Shown here in pieces: positions 15,453 through 23,559 of a stretch of 64,000 nt of DNA. The position numbers and the translations under genes are program-made. The notes beneath the pieces were generated by a model that was given only the letters and a program-made list of their open reading frames with translations, was not told the origin of the DNA and made no database searches. The number at the start of each line of letters is the position of its first letter. The stretch's first letter is position 1. The stretch covers positions 2,046,001-2,110,000 of the forward strand of contig NZ_CP107836.1 of the NCBI RefSeq assembly GCF_036346615.1. Reading direction: 5' to 3'. The stretch comes from Streptomyces sp. NBC_00523. GTDB taxonomy: Bacteria > Actinomycetota > Actinomycetes > Streptomycetales > Streptomycetaceae.

Positions 15453-18443
15453 TCAGCCACCGTAGAACCGCTCGTCCACAACGCCCCGCGCCCGCCGCGT
15501 CACCCGACGGTAGTCGTCCAGCATGTCCCCGACGTGCCCCTCCTCATACCCCAGGTACCGCCCCACCGCGGTGAGCTCGCGCGGGACCGAGGGGAACGTG
15601 TCGCCCGGGCGACCCCGTACGAGCATCACCGCGTTGCGGACGCGGGTCGCCAGGACCCACGCCTCGTCCAGGGTCTGGGCGTCCTCCTCGGAGATCAGGT
15701 CCGCCGCGCGCGCCGCGGCCAGCGCGGCGCGGGTGCGGGTGGTGCGCAGGCCCGGGACCTCGTGGCCGTGGCGCATCTGCATCAGCTGGACCGTCCACTC
15801 GACGTCGCTCAGCCCGCCGCGCCCCAGCTTCGTGTGGAGCGTCGGGTCCGCCCCGCGCGGCAGCCGCTCCGACTCCATCCGGGCCTTGAGCCGCCGGATC
15901 TCGCGGACCGCGTCCTCGCCGAGCCCGTCCGCCGGATACCGCAGGGGGTCGATCAGCGCCACGAACTCCGCGCCCAGGTCCATGTCCCCCGCCATCGGCT
16001 CGGCCCGCAGCAGGGCCTGGCTCTCCCAGCCCAGGGACCAGCGCCGGTAGTACGCGTCGTACGACTTCAGGGTGCGGACGAGGGGCCCGTTCTTGCCCTC
16101 GGGGCGCAGGTCCGGGTCGATGAGGAGCGGCGGGTCCGCGGTGGGCAGCTGGAGGAGGCGCCGCATCTCGGCGACCACCCGGTTCGCCGCCCGCCCCGCC
16201 TCCTGCTCGTCCACGCCCGCGCGCGGCTCGTGCACGAAGAGGACGTCCGCGTCGGAGCCGTATCCCAGCTCGTGCCCGCCGAACCGCCCCATGCCGATGA
16301 CGGCGAACCGGGTCGGCAGGGTGTCCCCCCACTCCGCGCGGACGGCGGCCCGCAGCGCACCCGCGATGGTGACGGCGTTCAGGTCCGTGACGGCGCTGCC
16401 GACCCGGTCCACGAGGGCCCCGGGGTCCGGCTCGGCGGGGCTCTCCTCCGTACCGTACGAGCCGATCAGGTCGGCGGCCGTCGTGCGGAAGAGCTCGCGC
16501 CTGCGCACCCCGCGCACCACCGCGACGGCCGTCTCCGCGTCGTCCGCGCGGCCGACGGCGGCCAGCACCTCCTGCTCCAGGTGCTCCCGGCTGCGCGGGG
16601 CGAGGCCGTGCGGGTCGCCGAGGATGGAGACGGCCTCGGGGGCGCGCAGCAGCAGGTCCGGGGCGAGCCGCCCGGCCGACAGGACCCGGGCGAGGTTCTC
16701 GGCGGCGGCCCCCTCGTCGCGCAGGAGCCGGAGATACCAGGGGGTCTTGCCGAGCGCGTCGGACACCTTGCGGAAGCCGAGGAGCCCGGCGTCCGGGTCG
16801 GCGGAGTCCGCGAACCAGCCGAGCAGCACGGGCAGCAGGGTGCGCTGGATGGCGGCCTTGCGGGAGACCCCGGAGGACAGCGCCTCCAGGTGGCGGAGGG
16901 CGGCGGCCGGGTCCTCGTAACCGAGGGCGACGAGCCGGGCGGTGGCGGCCTTGGTGCTGAGCCGGGACTCGCCGGGCGCGAGCTGGGCGACGGCGTCGAG
17001 CAGCGGCCGGTAGAACAGCTTCTCGTGCAGCCGCCGCACCACGGACGCGTGCCGCCGCCAGGCCTGGTTGAGCTCGGCGATGGGGTCGGTGCGCAGTCCC
17101 AGCGAGCGGCCGAGGCGCCGCAGGTCGGGCTCCTCGTCGGGGACGAGGTGGGTGCGGCGCAGCCGGTAGAGCTGGATGCGGTGTTCCATGGCGCGCAGGA
17201 AGCGGTAGGCGTCGTCCAGCTGTACGGCGTCGACGCGTCCCACGTAACCGCCCTCGGCGAGCGCTCCCAGCGCCTCCAGGGTCGATCCGCTGCGCAGGGA
17301 CGGGTCGCTGCGGCCGTGCACCAGCTGGAGGAGCTGTACGGCGAACTCGACGTCCCGCAGCCCGCCGGGTCCGAGCTTCAGCTCCCGGTCGACGCGGTCG
17401 GCGGGGATGGTGTCCACGACGCGGCGGCGCATCTTCTGGACGTCGGGGACGAAGTTCTCCCGGTCCGCGGCCTGCCAGACGAGCGGCGAGACGGCCTCGA
17501 CGTACTCCTCGCCGAGCGCCCGGTCCCCGGCCACCGGCCGGGCCTTCAGCAGCGCCTGGAACTCCCAGGTCTTGGCCCAGCGCTGGTAGTACGCGAGGTG
17601 CGAGGAGAGCGTCCGGACGAGGGGGCCGTTGCGGCCCTCCGGGCGGAGGTTGGCGTCGACGGGCCAGATGGTGCCCTCGACGGTGGTGTCGGAGCAGATC
17701 CGCATGAGGTGCGCGGCGAGCCGGGTCGCGGCCTGCATGGCCTTGCTCTCCTCGGCGCCGTCGGCGGGCTCGGCGACGAAGATGACGTCCACGTCGGAGA
17801 CGTAGTTCAGCTCGTGGCCGCCGCACTTGCCCATCGCGACGACCGCGAGCCTGCACTGCGCGGCGTCGTCGGGGGCGGCGGCCGAGGCGATACGGAGGGC
17901 GGCGCGCAGGGTCGCGGTGGCGAGGTCGGCCAGCTCGGCGGCGGTCTCGGCGACGTCGGTGGTGCCGCAGACGTCCCGGGCGGCGATGGACAGCAGGCAG
18001 CGCCGGTAGCCGACGCGCAGGGCGTCCGGCCCGTCCGCCCCGGCGAGCTCCTGCTCGAACTCGGCGATCCCGGGGTGCAGGTCGGCGGCCTCGTATGTGA
18101 CGAGCACCTGCCAGTCGCGCGGGTGCCGGGCCAGGTGGTCGCCGAGCGCCTCGGACGCGCCGAGCACCCCGAGCAGCCGGTCCCGCAGGGGCTTGGCGGT
18201 GACGAGGGTGTCCAGCAGGATCTGCCGCTCCCCCGCCTCCTCCGCCTCGACCAGCCGGACGAGGCCGCGCAGCGCGAGGTCGGGGTCGGCGGTGGCCCCG
18301 AGCGCGTCGAGGAGCACGGAGTCGGTGCGTACGGAGGAGAAGTCCGGCAGGTCGAGCAGCCGCTCGGCGGCGGACGGGTCGGTGAAACCGTGCCGCAGCA
18401 GTCGGGTGAACGTACTGCTCCTGCGCCCCGGCACCATGGTCAT
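15453..18443 (-). CDS. glnE: glutamine synthetase adenylyltransferase/deadenylylase
   Basis: 996 residues, the usual size of GlnE. It adenylylates glutamine synthetase I (GlnA) when nitrogen is plentiful and removes AMP when it is scarce. Two nucleotidyltransferase domains: N-terminal adenylyl-removing site MGKCGGHELNYVSDVDV (about 204-220) and C-terminal adenylylating site MGRFGGHELGYGSDADVL (about 718-735). Start ATG 18443 follows GGGAGAGCGCGGG; the longer upstream frame is antisense to the methyltransferase gene and not used. It sits 3' of the PrmC-like gene. The nearby glnA2 lacks the target tyrosine, so its substrate GlnA is encoded elsewhere. Confidence 0.95.
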   Translation of the reverse strand: MTMVPGRRSSTFTRLLRHGFTDPSAAERLLDLPDFSSVRTDSVLLDALGATADPDLALRGLVRLVEAEEAGERQILLDTLVTAKPLRDRLLGVLGASEALGDHLARHPRDWQVLVTYEAADLHPGIAEFEQELAGADGPDALRVGYRRCLLSIAARDVCGTTDVAETAAELADLATATLRAALRIASAAAPDDAAQCRLAVVAMGKCGGHELNYVSDVDVIFVAEPADGAEESKAMQAATRLAAHLMRICSDTTVEGTIWPVDANLRPEGRNGPLVRTLSSHLAYYQRWAKTWEFQALLKARPVAGDRALGEEYVEAVSPLVWQAADRENFVPDVQKMRRRVVDTIPADRVDRELKLGPGGLRDVEFAVQLLQLVHGRSDPSLRSGSTLEALGALAEGGYVGRVDAVQLDDAYRFLRAMEHRIQLYRLRRTHLVPDEEPDLRRLGRSLGLRTDPIAELNQAWRRHASVVRRLHEKLFYRPLLDAVAQLAPGESRLSTKAATARLVALGYEDPAAALRHLEALSSGVSRKAAIQRTLLPVLLGWFADSADPDAGLLGFRKVSDALGKTPWYLRLLRDEGAAAENLARVLSAGRLAPDLLLRAPEAVSILGDPHGLAPRSREHLEQEVLAAVGRADDAETAVAVVRGVRRRELFRTTAADLIGSYGTEESPAEPDPGALVDRVGSAVTDLNAVTIAGALRAAVRAEWGDTLPTRFAVIGMGRFGGHELGYGSDADVLFVHEPRAGVDEQEAGRAANRVVAEMRRLLQLPTADPPLLIDPDLRPEGKNGPLVRTLKSYDAYYRRWSLGWESQALLRAEPMAGDMDLGAEFVALIDPLRYPADGLGEDAVREIRRLKARMESERLPRGADPTLHTKLGRGGLSDVEWTVQLMQMRHGHEVPGLRTTRTRAALAAARAADLISEEDAQTLDEAWVLATRVRNAVMLVRGRPGDTFPSVPRELTAVGRYLGYEEGHVGDMLDDYRRVTRRARGVVDERFYGG

Positions 18444-18490
18444 CCCGCGCTCTCCCGCTCGCCGCCCGATCAGCTCCCAGCCTTCGGAGT

Positions 18491-19297
18491 TTAGGCGGTG
18501 CGGGCGCGGCGTGCGGGGAGCGTCCCGGTGAGGACGGTCGCGTACCGCTCCTCGCAGGAGTCGACGCGCGTCACGAGCCCGCTGTCCGCCAGGACCCCCG
18601 CGGCGGTGTCCGCCTGCCGTTCGCTCGTCTCGACCAGGAGGCTGCCGCCCGGGGCGAGCCAGCGCGGCGCCTCCGCGGCGACCCGGCGCAGGACGTCGAG
18701 GCCGTCGCCGCCGCCGTCGAGCGCGACGAGCGGTTCGTGGACGCGGGCCTCGGCGGGGAGGAGGGCGACGTCGCCGGTCGGTACGTACGGCACGTTGGCG
18801 AGGAGTACGTCGACGCGCCCGCGCAGGGCGCCGGGCAGGGGTGCGAAGAGGTCGCCCGCGTACACCCGCCCCCGGTCCCCGATGTTGCGCCGGGCGCAGC
18901 GTACGGCGGCGGGCTCGACGTCGGCGGCGTGCAGCTCGACCCGGTCCAGTGCGGCGGCGAGCGCTGCGCCGAGCGCGCCGGAGCCGCAGCACAGGTCGAC
19001 CACGACGGCCGGGTCCGGGGCGAGGGCGACGGCCCGGTCGATCAGGAACTCGGTGCGGCGGCGGGGGACGAAGACGCCGGGGTCGACAGCAATCCGCAGC
19101 CCGGCGAACTCGGCCCAGCCGAGGACGTGTTCCAGGGGGTGCCCGGCGGCGCGCCGGGCGGCCATGGCGGCGACTTCGGCGGGATCGGCGGCGGTGGCGG
19201 CGATGAGCCCGGCCTCGTCCTCGGCGAAGACGCATCCGGCGGCGCGGAGGTCGGCGGCGAGGGAGGACAGGTCGGACGGTGACAGCGGGACCGGCAT
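18491..19297 (-). CDS. PrmC/HemK-related protein methyltransferase (NVPY variant)
   Basis: 268-residue class I SAM-dependent methyltransferase. SAM motif I is DLCCGSGALG (101-110). The catalytic signature is NVPYVP (168-173), where true PrmC release-factor methyltransferases have NPPY. I recall a distinct family annotated as putative protein-(glutamine-N5) methyltransferase, PrmC-related, with this change; the substrate is unknown. ATG 19297 lies at the foot of a small hairpin (19301-19337) and 49 bp after a 26-codon ORF. glnE follows 47 bp downstream, so the two may be co-transcribed. Confidence 0.85.
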   Translation of the reverse strand: MPVPLSPSDLSSLAADLRAAGCVFAEDEAGLIAATAADPAEVAAMAARRAAGHPLEHVLGWAEFAGLRIAVDPGVFVPRRRTEFLIDRAVALAPDPAVVVDLCCGSGALGAALAAALDRVELHAADVEPAAVRCARRNIGDRGRVYAGDLFAPLPGALRGRVDVLLANVPYVPTGDVALLPAEARVHEPLVALDGGGDGLDVLRRVAAEAPRWLAPGGSLLVETSERQADTAAGVLADSGLVTRVDSCEERYATVLTGTLPARRARTA

Positions 19298-19300
19298 GGT

Positions 19301-19337
19301 GCGGAGCCTTTCGGAGGAACGCCGAGGGGTGCTCCGC
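19301..19337 (-). promoter_or_regulatory. hairpin covering the ribosome site of the PrmC-like gene
   Basis: GCGGAGC (19301-19307) pairs with GCTCCGC (19331-19337) with a 23-nt loop. On the transcribed strand the loop and 3' arm carry the GAAAGG before ATG 19297. With the preceding short ORF it forms a leader that could regulate translation. Confidence 0.35.
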
Positions 19338-19346
19338 GACAGGCCC

Positions 19347-19427
19347 TTAATTCCGGTCGGCCACGCGTTCGCGGGAGGGGAGCACCCAGGTCGATACAGC
19401 GGTAATGGGTCCCACCTCCTTGGTCAT
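19347..19427 (-). CDS. possible 26-residue leader peptide
   Basis: ATG 19427 to TAA 19347 encodes 26 residues beginning MTKEVGPITAVSTW and ending in SRERVADRN. It sits in the 154-bp gap before the PrmC-like methyltransferase and ends 49 bp before that start, directly followed by a hairpin. An AAGGAGGTGGGACCC stretch inside it looks like a very strong ribosome site but is followed by ATT, so translation from the ATG or an ATT start are both possible. No family is recognised; a chance ORF cannot be excluded. Confidence 0.35.
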   Translation of the reverse strand: MTKEVGPITAVSTWVLPSRERVADRN

Positions 19428-19451
19428 GTCCCCGTGCGGGGATGCGAAAGA

Positions 19452-19688
19452 CTACCTCAGGTTCCGGCCCTGCCTGGGCCGGTAGTCGTTGCCCCCGTTG
19501 ACGAAGCTGTTGTGGACGGCCACCGAGGTGTTGGCGGCGCGGATGTTGCGTATCTCCGCGCTGTGGTGCCGCTCGATCTCCTGGCCCTCGAAGGTGTGCG
19601 TACGCCGCCGGTGCCGCAGGTTCACCTTCACGATCAGAAACACGATGGCGCTCAGGAGCAGCCCGAACACGATGAGCACCGCAAACAT
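19452..19688 (-). CDS. small membrane protein, unknown function
   Basis: 78 residues from ATG 19688, with GGGGGAGG 5-6 nt upstream. An N-terminal membrane segment (MFAVLIVFGLLLSAIVFLIV) is followed by a basic patch (RHRRRTH) and a polar tail with many Asn/His (IRNIRAANTSVAVHNSF). The longer frame to 19916 is antisense to pepE and is not used. No family recognised. Confidence 0.75.
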   Translation of the reverse strand: MFAVLIVFGLLLSAIVFLIVKVNLRHRRRTHTFEGQEIERHHSAEIRNIRAANTSVAVHNSFVNGGNDYRPRQGRNLR

Positions 19689-19753
19689 GGTGTACCTCCC
19701 CCGTTCCCCCTGGTTCCGTCCATTGTCGGGTACACGAGGAGGGTGGTCCAGGC

Positions 19754-20484
19754 CTACGCGGATGCCCCGAGCAGCCGACAGGCCAGGGCCTGTTCCCGTA
19801 CGCCTCCACGCCCATCGGCCTCGACGCGGTACACCCGCGCCCCTTCCGCACGCGCCACGACCTCGTCCACCCGCCCGTCGGCGAACAACACCCCGGCCCC
19901 GTCCTCCACGGCCCACCCACCGGGCAGCGCCCCGCTCGCGACGGCAGCCCGATACGAGGGGCGGCGCCCCGGTTCACTGTCGTAGTGCGGGCAGACGGAC
20001 CCGGGCAACAGCCCCAGCCCGTCGGGGAGATACGTCAGCGGCCGAACGAGTCGGTGTGCGAGCCCTCGGCCCAGCAGTTGGCGCCCGCGCTGATCCCGCA
20101 CAACAGCACGCCGCGCTCGTACGCCTCCCGCATGAGCCGGTCCACGCCGTGCACCCGCCAGACGGCGAGCAGATTGGCGGTGTTGCCGCCGCCGACGTAC
20201 ACGACGTCCTGCGCGAGCAGGAACTCCCGCAGCGCACGATCGTCCAACTCCCGCTGAAACAGCGAGAGCACGCTCGCCTCGTAGGCGCCCCGCCCCTGAA
20301 ACGCCTTCAGGAACCGCTCGACGTACACATCGGCGTCCCCGCTGGCAGTGGGCACGAAGCACACCCGCGTCCCCTCCACCTGCCCGAGCACCCAGTCGTC
20401 GAGTACTCCGTCGCCGTCGGTGGAAAACCCCCCGCCCAGCAGGGCGATCCGCCGCCGGGGAGCGACGCGCTCGATCTGCGGCAC
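19754..20484 (-). pseudogene. pepE: peptidase E (S51 dipeptidase) broken by a frameshift
   Basis: Two frames together spell a full 243-residue peptidase E, which cleaves Asp-X dipeptides in the cytoplasm. The first frame starts at GTG 20484 (AAGGGGGAAG upstream) and carries the nucleophile elbow CGISAGANCWAEG with the catalytic Ser, then hits TGA at 20035-20037. The second frame picks up with LTYLPDGLGLLPGSVCPHYD and runs to TAG 19754. The junction GGCCGCTGACG near 20038-20043 is one base short of GGCCCGCTGACG, which would restore the frame. So either a 1-nt deletion or a sequencing error in a GC-rich stretch; no slippery heptamer for programmed shifting is visible. Confidence 0.85.
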
Positions 20485-20497
20485 AACTTCCCCCTTC

Positions 20498-20833
20498 TCA
20501 GCGGAACTCGTGGGTCACTTCGATCTCGCCCACGATGTGCGCGTTGAACTCGTCCAACTCCTCGGCCGGGACCCATAGTTCCAGGATGGTCCGCCCACCC
20601 GCCTGCTGAACGGGATACCTGCTCAGGAACTCGGTCTCGACCTCGAAGCGGGTCACGTACCCGACGCCGCTGTGCTTGACGTTCCAGTCGCGGGCGATCC
20701 GGATCGCGTAGTCCTCGTTCATCACCGGGTAGAAGATCGGCTGCTCGGGAAGTCGAGGGGGCCACGCGCGCCAGTTCAGCTCGCGCACCAGCTCAAGCTC
20801 TTCGGGGCCCGTGGGGCGCCACAGGGTGGTCAC
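20498..20833 (-). CDS. small conserved protein of the ADP-ribosylation/crystallin J1-labelled family
   Basis: 111 residues from GTG 20833, which overlaps the TGA of the upstream TPR gene by 4 bp (GTGA). Sequence features: LWRPTGPEELELV at the N-end, LPEQPIFYPV, IARDWN, GYVTRFEV and GGRTILELWVPAEELDEFN. I recall similar short Streptomyces proteins carried in databases under the name ADP-ribosylation/crystallin J1; that label is weak and no catalytic motif is visible. The protein is likely soluble. It is co-directional with pepE, 13 bp downstream. Confidence 0.8.
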   Translation of the reverse strand: MTTLWRPTGPEELELVRELNWRAWPPRLPEQPIFYPVMNEDYAIRIARDWNVKHSGVGYVTRFEVETEFLSRYPVQQAGGRTILELWVPAEELDEFNAHIVGEIEVTHEFR

Positions 20834-21288
20834 GGGGTGTCCTCCACTTCCTTCTTCCGGCTGGCCAGCACGTTCCGGGTCCATCGCGTACTGGGATCGT
20901 CCTCCCCCAGCACCCGCACCATGTCGGCCAGGACTTGTTCGTACGCCATCAGAGCACCGGCCCTGCCCCCGGCCTCCCATCGATGCCCGGCATGGTTGAA
21001 GCGCGTGACGAGCACATCCGGGTGATCCCCGCCCAGCGCCTCCGCCCGGGCGGCCAGCAGCCGCCCGTGGACCTCCAACGCGCCTGCCGCGTCGCCCAGT
21101 TCGCGCAGTCGATGGGCTTCGTGCCGAAGGTCGAGGGTCCCGGAATCCTGCTCACGCAACACCCGGTCCCGGACGTCGAGCTCCCTGTTCGCCCGCCCCA
21201 CCCGGTCCGCCCTCCGCCGCCTGCGTACCGCCTCGGCAACACCCCCGACGGCCAGCAGAACCGCAACGACCTTCCAACCTCGCGACAT
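20830..21288 (-). CDS. membrane-anchored TPR-like protein
   Basis: 152 residues from ATG 21288, preceded by GGGAGGACGTGT. One N-terminal membrane segment (KVVAVLLAVGGVAEAV) is followed by a basic stretch and helical repeats resembling tetratricopeptide repeats of the kinesin-light-chain type (ALEVHGRLLAARAEALGGDH; ALMAYEQVLADMVRVLGEDD). Likely a cytoplasmic protein-protein interaction module tethered to the membrane. Partner unknown. Overlaps the next gene by 4 bp and is divergent from the CdiI-like gene. Confidence 0.8.
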   Translation of the reverse strand: MSRGWKVVAVLLAVGGVAEAVRRRRRADRVGRANRELDVRDRVLREQDSGTLDLRHEAHRLRELGDAAGALEVHGRLLAARAEALGGDHPDVLVTRFNHAGHRWEAGGRAGALMAYEQVLADMVRVLGEDDPSTRWTRNVLASRKKEVEDTP

Positions 21289-21390
21289 ACACGTCCTCCC
21301 GGTCACACCGATGTCTACGGTAGGACGGCTCGCACGGGTGTCCGGGTTCCCGCTGCCGCGCCGGATGGCACACATGCGGCGCGACCGACA

Positions 21391-21825
21391 ATGAGCCCCA
21401 TGGGCCTTCTGCTGCACCTCGACCGCACGCTCGACGAGCTGGACCTGCCACGCTGGCCGGAGCCGGCCGCCGACGCGACCCGCCTGGTGCGGACGGTGCA
21501 TGCGCTGCGGCGCGTACCGCTGCGCGATCTGGGGGCGGCGGACCTGCGCACCCTCGTCTCCCAGCAGGTGGCGCTGCCGTACGTCGTCCCGCTCGCCGTG
21601 CGCCTCCTGGTGGACGACCCGCTGCTCGACGCGTACTTCTACCCGGGCGACCTGCTGCTCGCCACCGTGAATGTGCCGCCGCCGGTCTGGACCCTGCTGC
21701 CGGACCTGGCGGCCCAACTGCGCGCAGCCCTCTCTGCCCTGCCCGAGGCGGCCCTCGCCGACCTCCCGCGCGGCGCCGCCGACGAGATCGCCCGCTTCGT
21801 CGCCGGGGCCGAGTCGCCGCGTTGA
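21391..21825 (+). CDS. orphan CdiI_2-type contact-dependent inhibition immunity-like protein
   Basis: 144 residues. The central motif pattern (LGAADLRTLVSQQVALPYVV, then PLAVRLLVDDPLL and YPGDLLLATV) matches what I remember of the CdiI_2 family, named as contact-dependent growth inhibition immunity proteins. Such proteins neutralise a toxin by direct binding. No toxin, polymorphic-toxin or secretion gene is adjacent. Start at ATG 21391 or 21400 (both in frame, no clear ribosome site). Actinobacteria carry many such solitary genes and their role is unknown. Confidence 0.7.
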   Translation: MSPMGLLLHLDRTLDELDLPRWPEPAADATRLVRTVHALRRVPLRDLGAADLRTLVSQQVALPYVVPLAVRLLVDDPLLDAYFYPGDLLLATVNVPPPVWTLLPDLAAQLRAALSALPEAALADLPRGAADEIARFVAGAESPR

Positions 21826-21862
21826 AACGAGACCCCTCAACAGAAAACGTGGGACACCCTGG

Positions 21863-22402
21863 TCACTGCCAGTTGGCCGCTCTGATCACGGATGCGGCCG
21901 CATCGTGGACGGAGCTGGTGGTGGTATCGACGGTGAAGTCGTCGACTGCGGCCCGGCTGAGGATGGCGTCCAGCTCGGCGGACCGGTCCAGGTGCCATCG
22001 CAGTGCTGCGGGCTCGTTGGCGTGGCGCTGGGCCAGGCGCTGGTGGATGACGGGGAGTTCGGCCTGCAGCCAGCACACTGTGAGATCAGCACCTACGGCA
22101 TCGGCCAGCTGCTTCCGCTCGTCCTGGCGCTCGACCACACCCGCGAGTACCAGGCGGGTCGCCCCCGCATCGAGATAGTTACCGGCGATACTCCGCACGT
22201 TCCGCAGCAGCAAGCCGAAGTTGAAGCGGTCACCGGGAGGCGCGGGCCACGACTTCCTCAGCCAGTCGAGGTCGAGCACCGCGTGAGAGACTCCGGCGTC
22301 GGCAAGAAGGTCGCCCACTGCCTCGGCAACACTGGTCTTTCCTACACCGACGGTGCCGTTGACCAGGAGGGCCTGAGCGCCCCCGCGGATGACTGCGCGC
22401 AT
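21863..22402 (-). CDS. P-loop kinase-like protein
   Basis: 179 residues. Walker A GTVGVGKTS (16-24) near the N-terminus, followed by AVLDLDWLRKSW, a pattern seen in small-molecule kinases such as shikimate or adenylylsulfate kinase relatives (AAA_33-like). Later helices (TVCWLQAELPVIHQRLAQRH) fit a lid region. No substrate can be assigned. Convergent with the CdiI-like gene (37 bp between stops) and 75 bp downstream of the PHP hydrolase gene on the same strand. Confidence 0.75.
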   Translation of the reverse strand: MRAVIRGGAQALLVNGTVGVGKTSVAEAVGDLLADAGVSHAVLDLDWLRKSWPAPPGDRFNFGLLLRNVRSIAGNYLDAGATRLVLAGVVERQDERKQLADAVGADLTVCWLQAELPVIHQRLAQRHANEPAALRWHLDRSAELDAILSRAAVDDFTVDTTTSSVHDAAASVIRAANWQ

Positions 22403-22477
22403 CCCGGCATCGTAGACCTCTACGCGCGTGACCGGCTGCTCGCCGCCGTGAACGTCCGGTCTGCGGTCCGGGCCCCG

Positions 22478-23467
22478 TCAGGCCAGGATGATCGGATTGG
22501 TGAGTGCGGCGACGTGTCCGTTGGGGTGGCGGACCTCGATGCGGACGAACGCCGACTGTTCCGCCGTCGTGTGCCACCGCACCGCACCCGCGCCGTCGTC
22601 GGGCAGCAGCGCTTGGTGGACCTTGCCCCGGTCCGTGTGGAAGCTGACGATCCCCGTCGGCACACCTCGTACGGCCGCGCGGACCTCCACCTGCCCGCCG
22701 TGAGTGGCGAGGCGCTCTCCCAGTCCGGCGACGCGATCATCGACGTGGGCGGTGAACGACCCGTCCACGTCCGCCGCTTCGGCGATCCAGCTGCGGCCGG
22801 TGCGGATTCCGGTCAGGACTGCTGCCGTGCTCAGTTCTTCGGCGAAGACCACGGTGTGAGGGATACCGATCTGCCCCTCCAAGTGGGTGTCGCTGTTGCC
22901 CATCGCCGGACGCCACGAGCCCGTGCGGATGTCCGCTGCCAGGGTCCGCCCCCACTCGGTCAGGGCCGCCTCGTTGTCGGCGTTCCAGGGGCGGTCCGAG
23001 GTCCACAGGCCGTTCCAGACCTCCACCACGTCGAAGCCGGGGAACGGGAACATGAAATCGCCCGACGGGTACGGCGCATGCGGGTGGGCGGCCACGCACA
23101 CGCCCCCTGTGCGATGGACCTGGTCCAGGCACGGGCCCAGCAGTCCGTCTCCCGCCTGGTGGTTCCAGTCGACCACCTCGCCCGGGGCGAGACCCAGGGC
23201 GAGCCAGTGCCCGGTCTTCGTGGTGACCTCCTCGCCCAGCAGGATCAGGAAGTCATCGGCGGCCAGATGACCCCAGGCGCCCGGCTTCGCAGCCGCGTTG
23301 TGCTCCGTCGTCGCGATGAAGTCGAGCCTCATGGCGCGCGCCCTGGCGGTCAGCTCCTCCGGGGTGAGCTCGCCGTCCGAGTGGACCGAGTGGACGTGAC
23401 AGTCCCCCCGGTACCAGGCCGCCCCGCGCCCCACCGCCCGCACCGGCGGAAAGTCCGAACTCGGCAT
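22478..23467 (-). CDS. PHP-domain (CehA/McbA-like) metallohydrolase
   Basis: 329 residues. Metal-binding PHP motifs: DCHVHSVHSDGE with H24 and H26, FIATTEHN, a central AAHPHAPYP and MGNSDTH. CehA/McbA-type proteins are predicted phosphoesterases or hydrolases; the substrate is not known. The C-terminal 90 residues form a beta-rich domain. No signal peptide, so cytoplasmic. It lies after the glnA2 terminator, so it probably has its own promoter in 23468-23499. Confidence 0.85.
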   Translation of the reverse strand: MPSSDFPPVRAVGRGAAWYRGDCHVHSVHSDGELTPEELTARARAMRLDFIATTEHNAAAKPGAWGHLAADDFLILLGEEVTTKTGHWLALGLAPGEVVDWNHQAGDGLLGPCLDQVHRTGGVCVAAHPHAPYPSGDFMFPFPGFDVVEVWNGLWTSDRPWNADNEAALTEWGRTLAADIRTGSWRPAMGNSDTHLEGQIGIPHTVVFAEELSTAAVLTGIRTGRSWIAEAADVDGSFTAHVDDRVAGLGERLATHGGQVEVRAAVRGVPTGIVSFHTDRGKVHQALLPDDGAGAVRWHTTAEQSAFVRIEVRHPNGHVAALTNPIILA

Positions 23468-23499
23468 GCGCCCCCTCCTCCGACGATCGGCGGCCCAAC

Positions 23500-23537
23500 A
23501 CGCGGGCGGGGCACCGTGCCAGGTGCCCCGCCCGCGT
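23500..23537 (-). terminator. strong terminator hairpin after glnA2
   Basis: ACGCGGGCGGGGCACC (23500-23515) pairs perfectly with GGTGCCCCGCCCGCGT (23522-23537) around a 6-nt loop: a 16-bp GC-rich stem, 22 bp downstream of the glnA2 stop. No U-run, as is common in Streptomyces. Confidence 0.8.
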
Positions 23538-23559
23538 TGCGCTGTTCAAGCAGCCGCGC

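Noticed and set aside
19688..19916. Longer version of the small membrane protein (154 codons)
   Set aside because: The N-terminal extension is antisense to pepE and rich in Arg/Gly; the ATG at 19688 has the ribosome site.
20035..20043. Programmed -1 frameshift in pepE
   Set aside because: No slippery heptamer and no downstream pseudoknot-like structure; a plain 1-nt deletion or sequence error explains it better.
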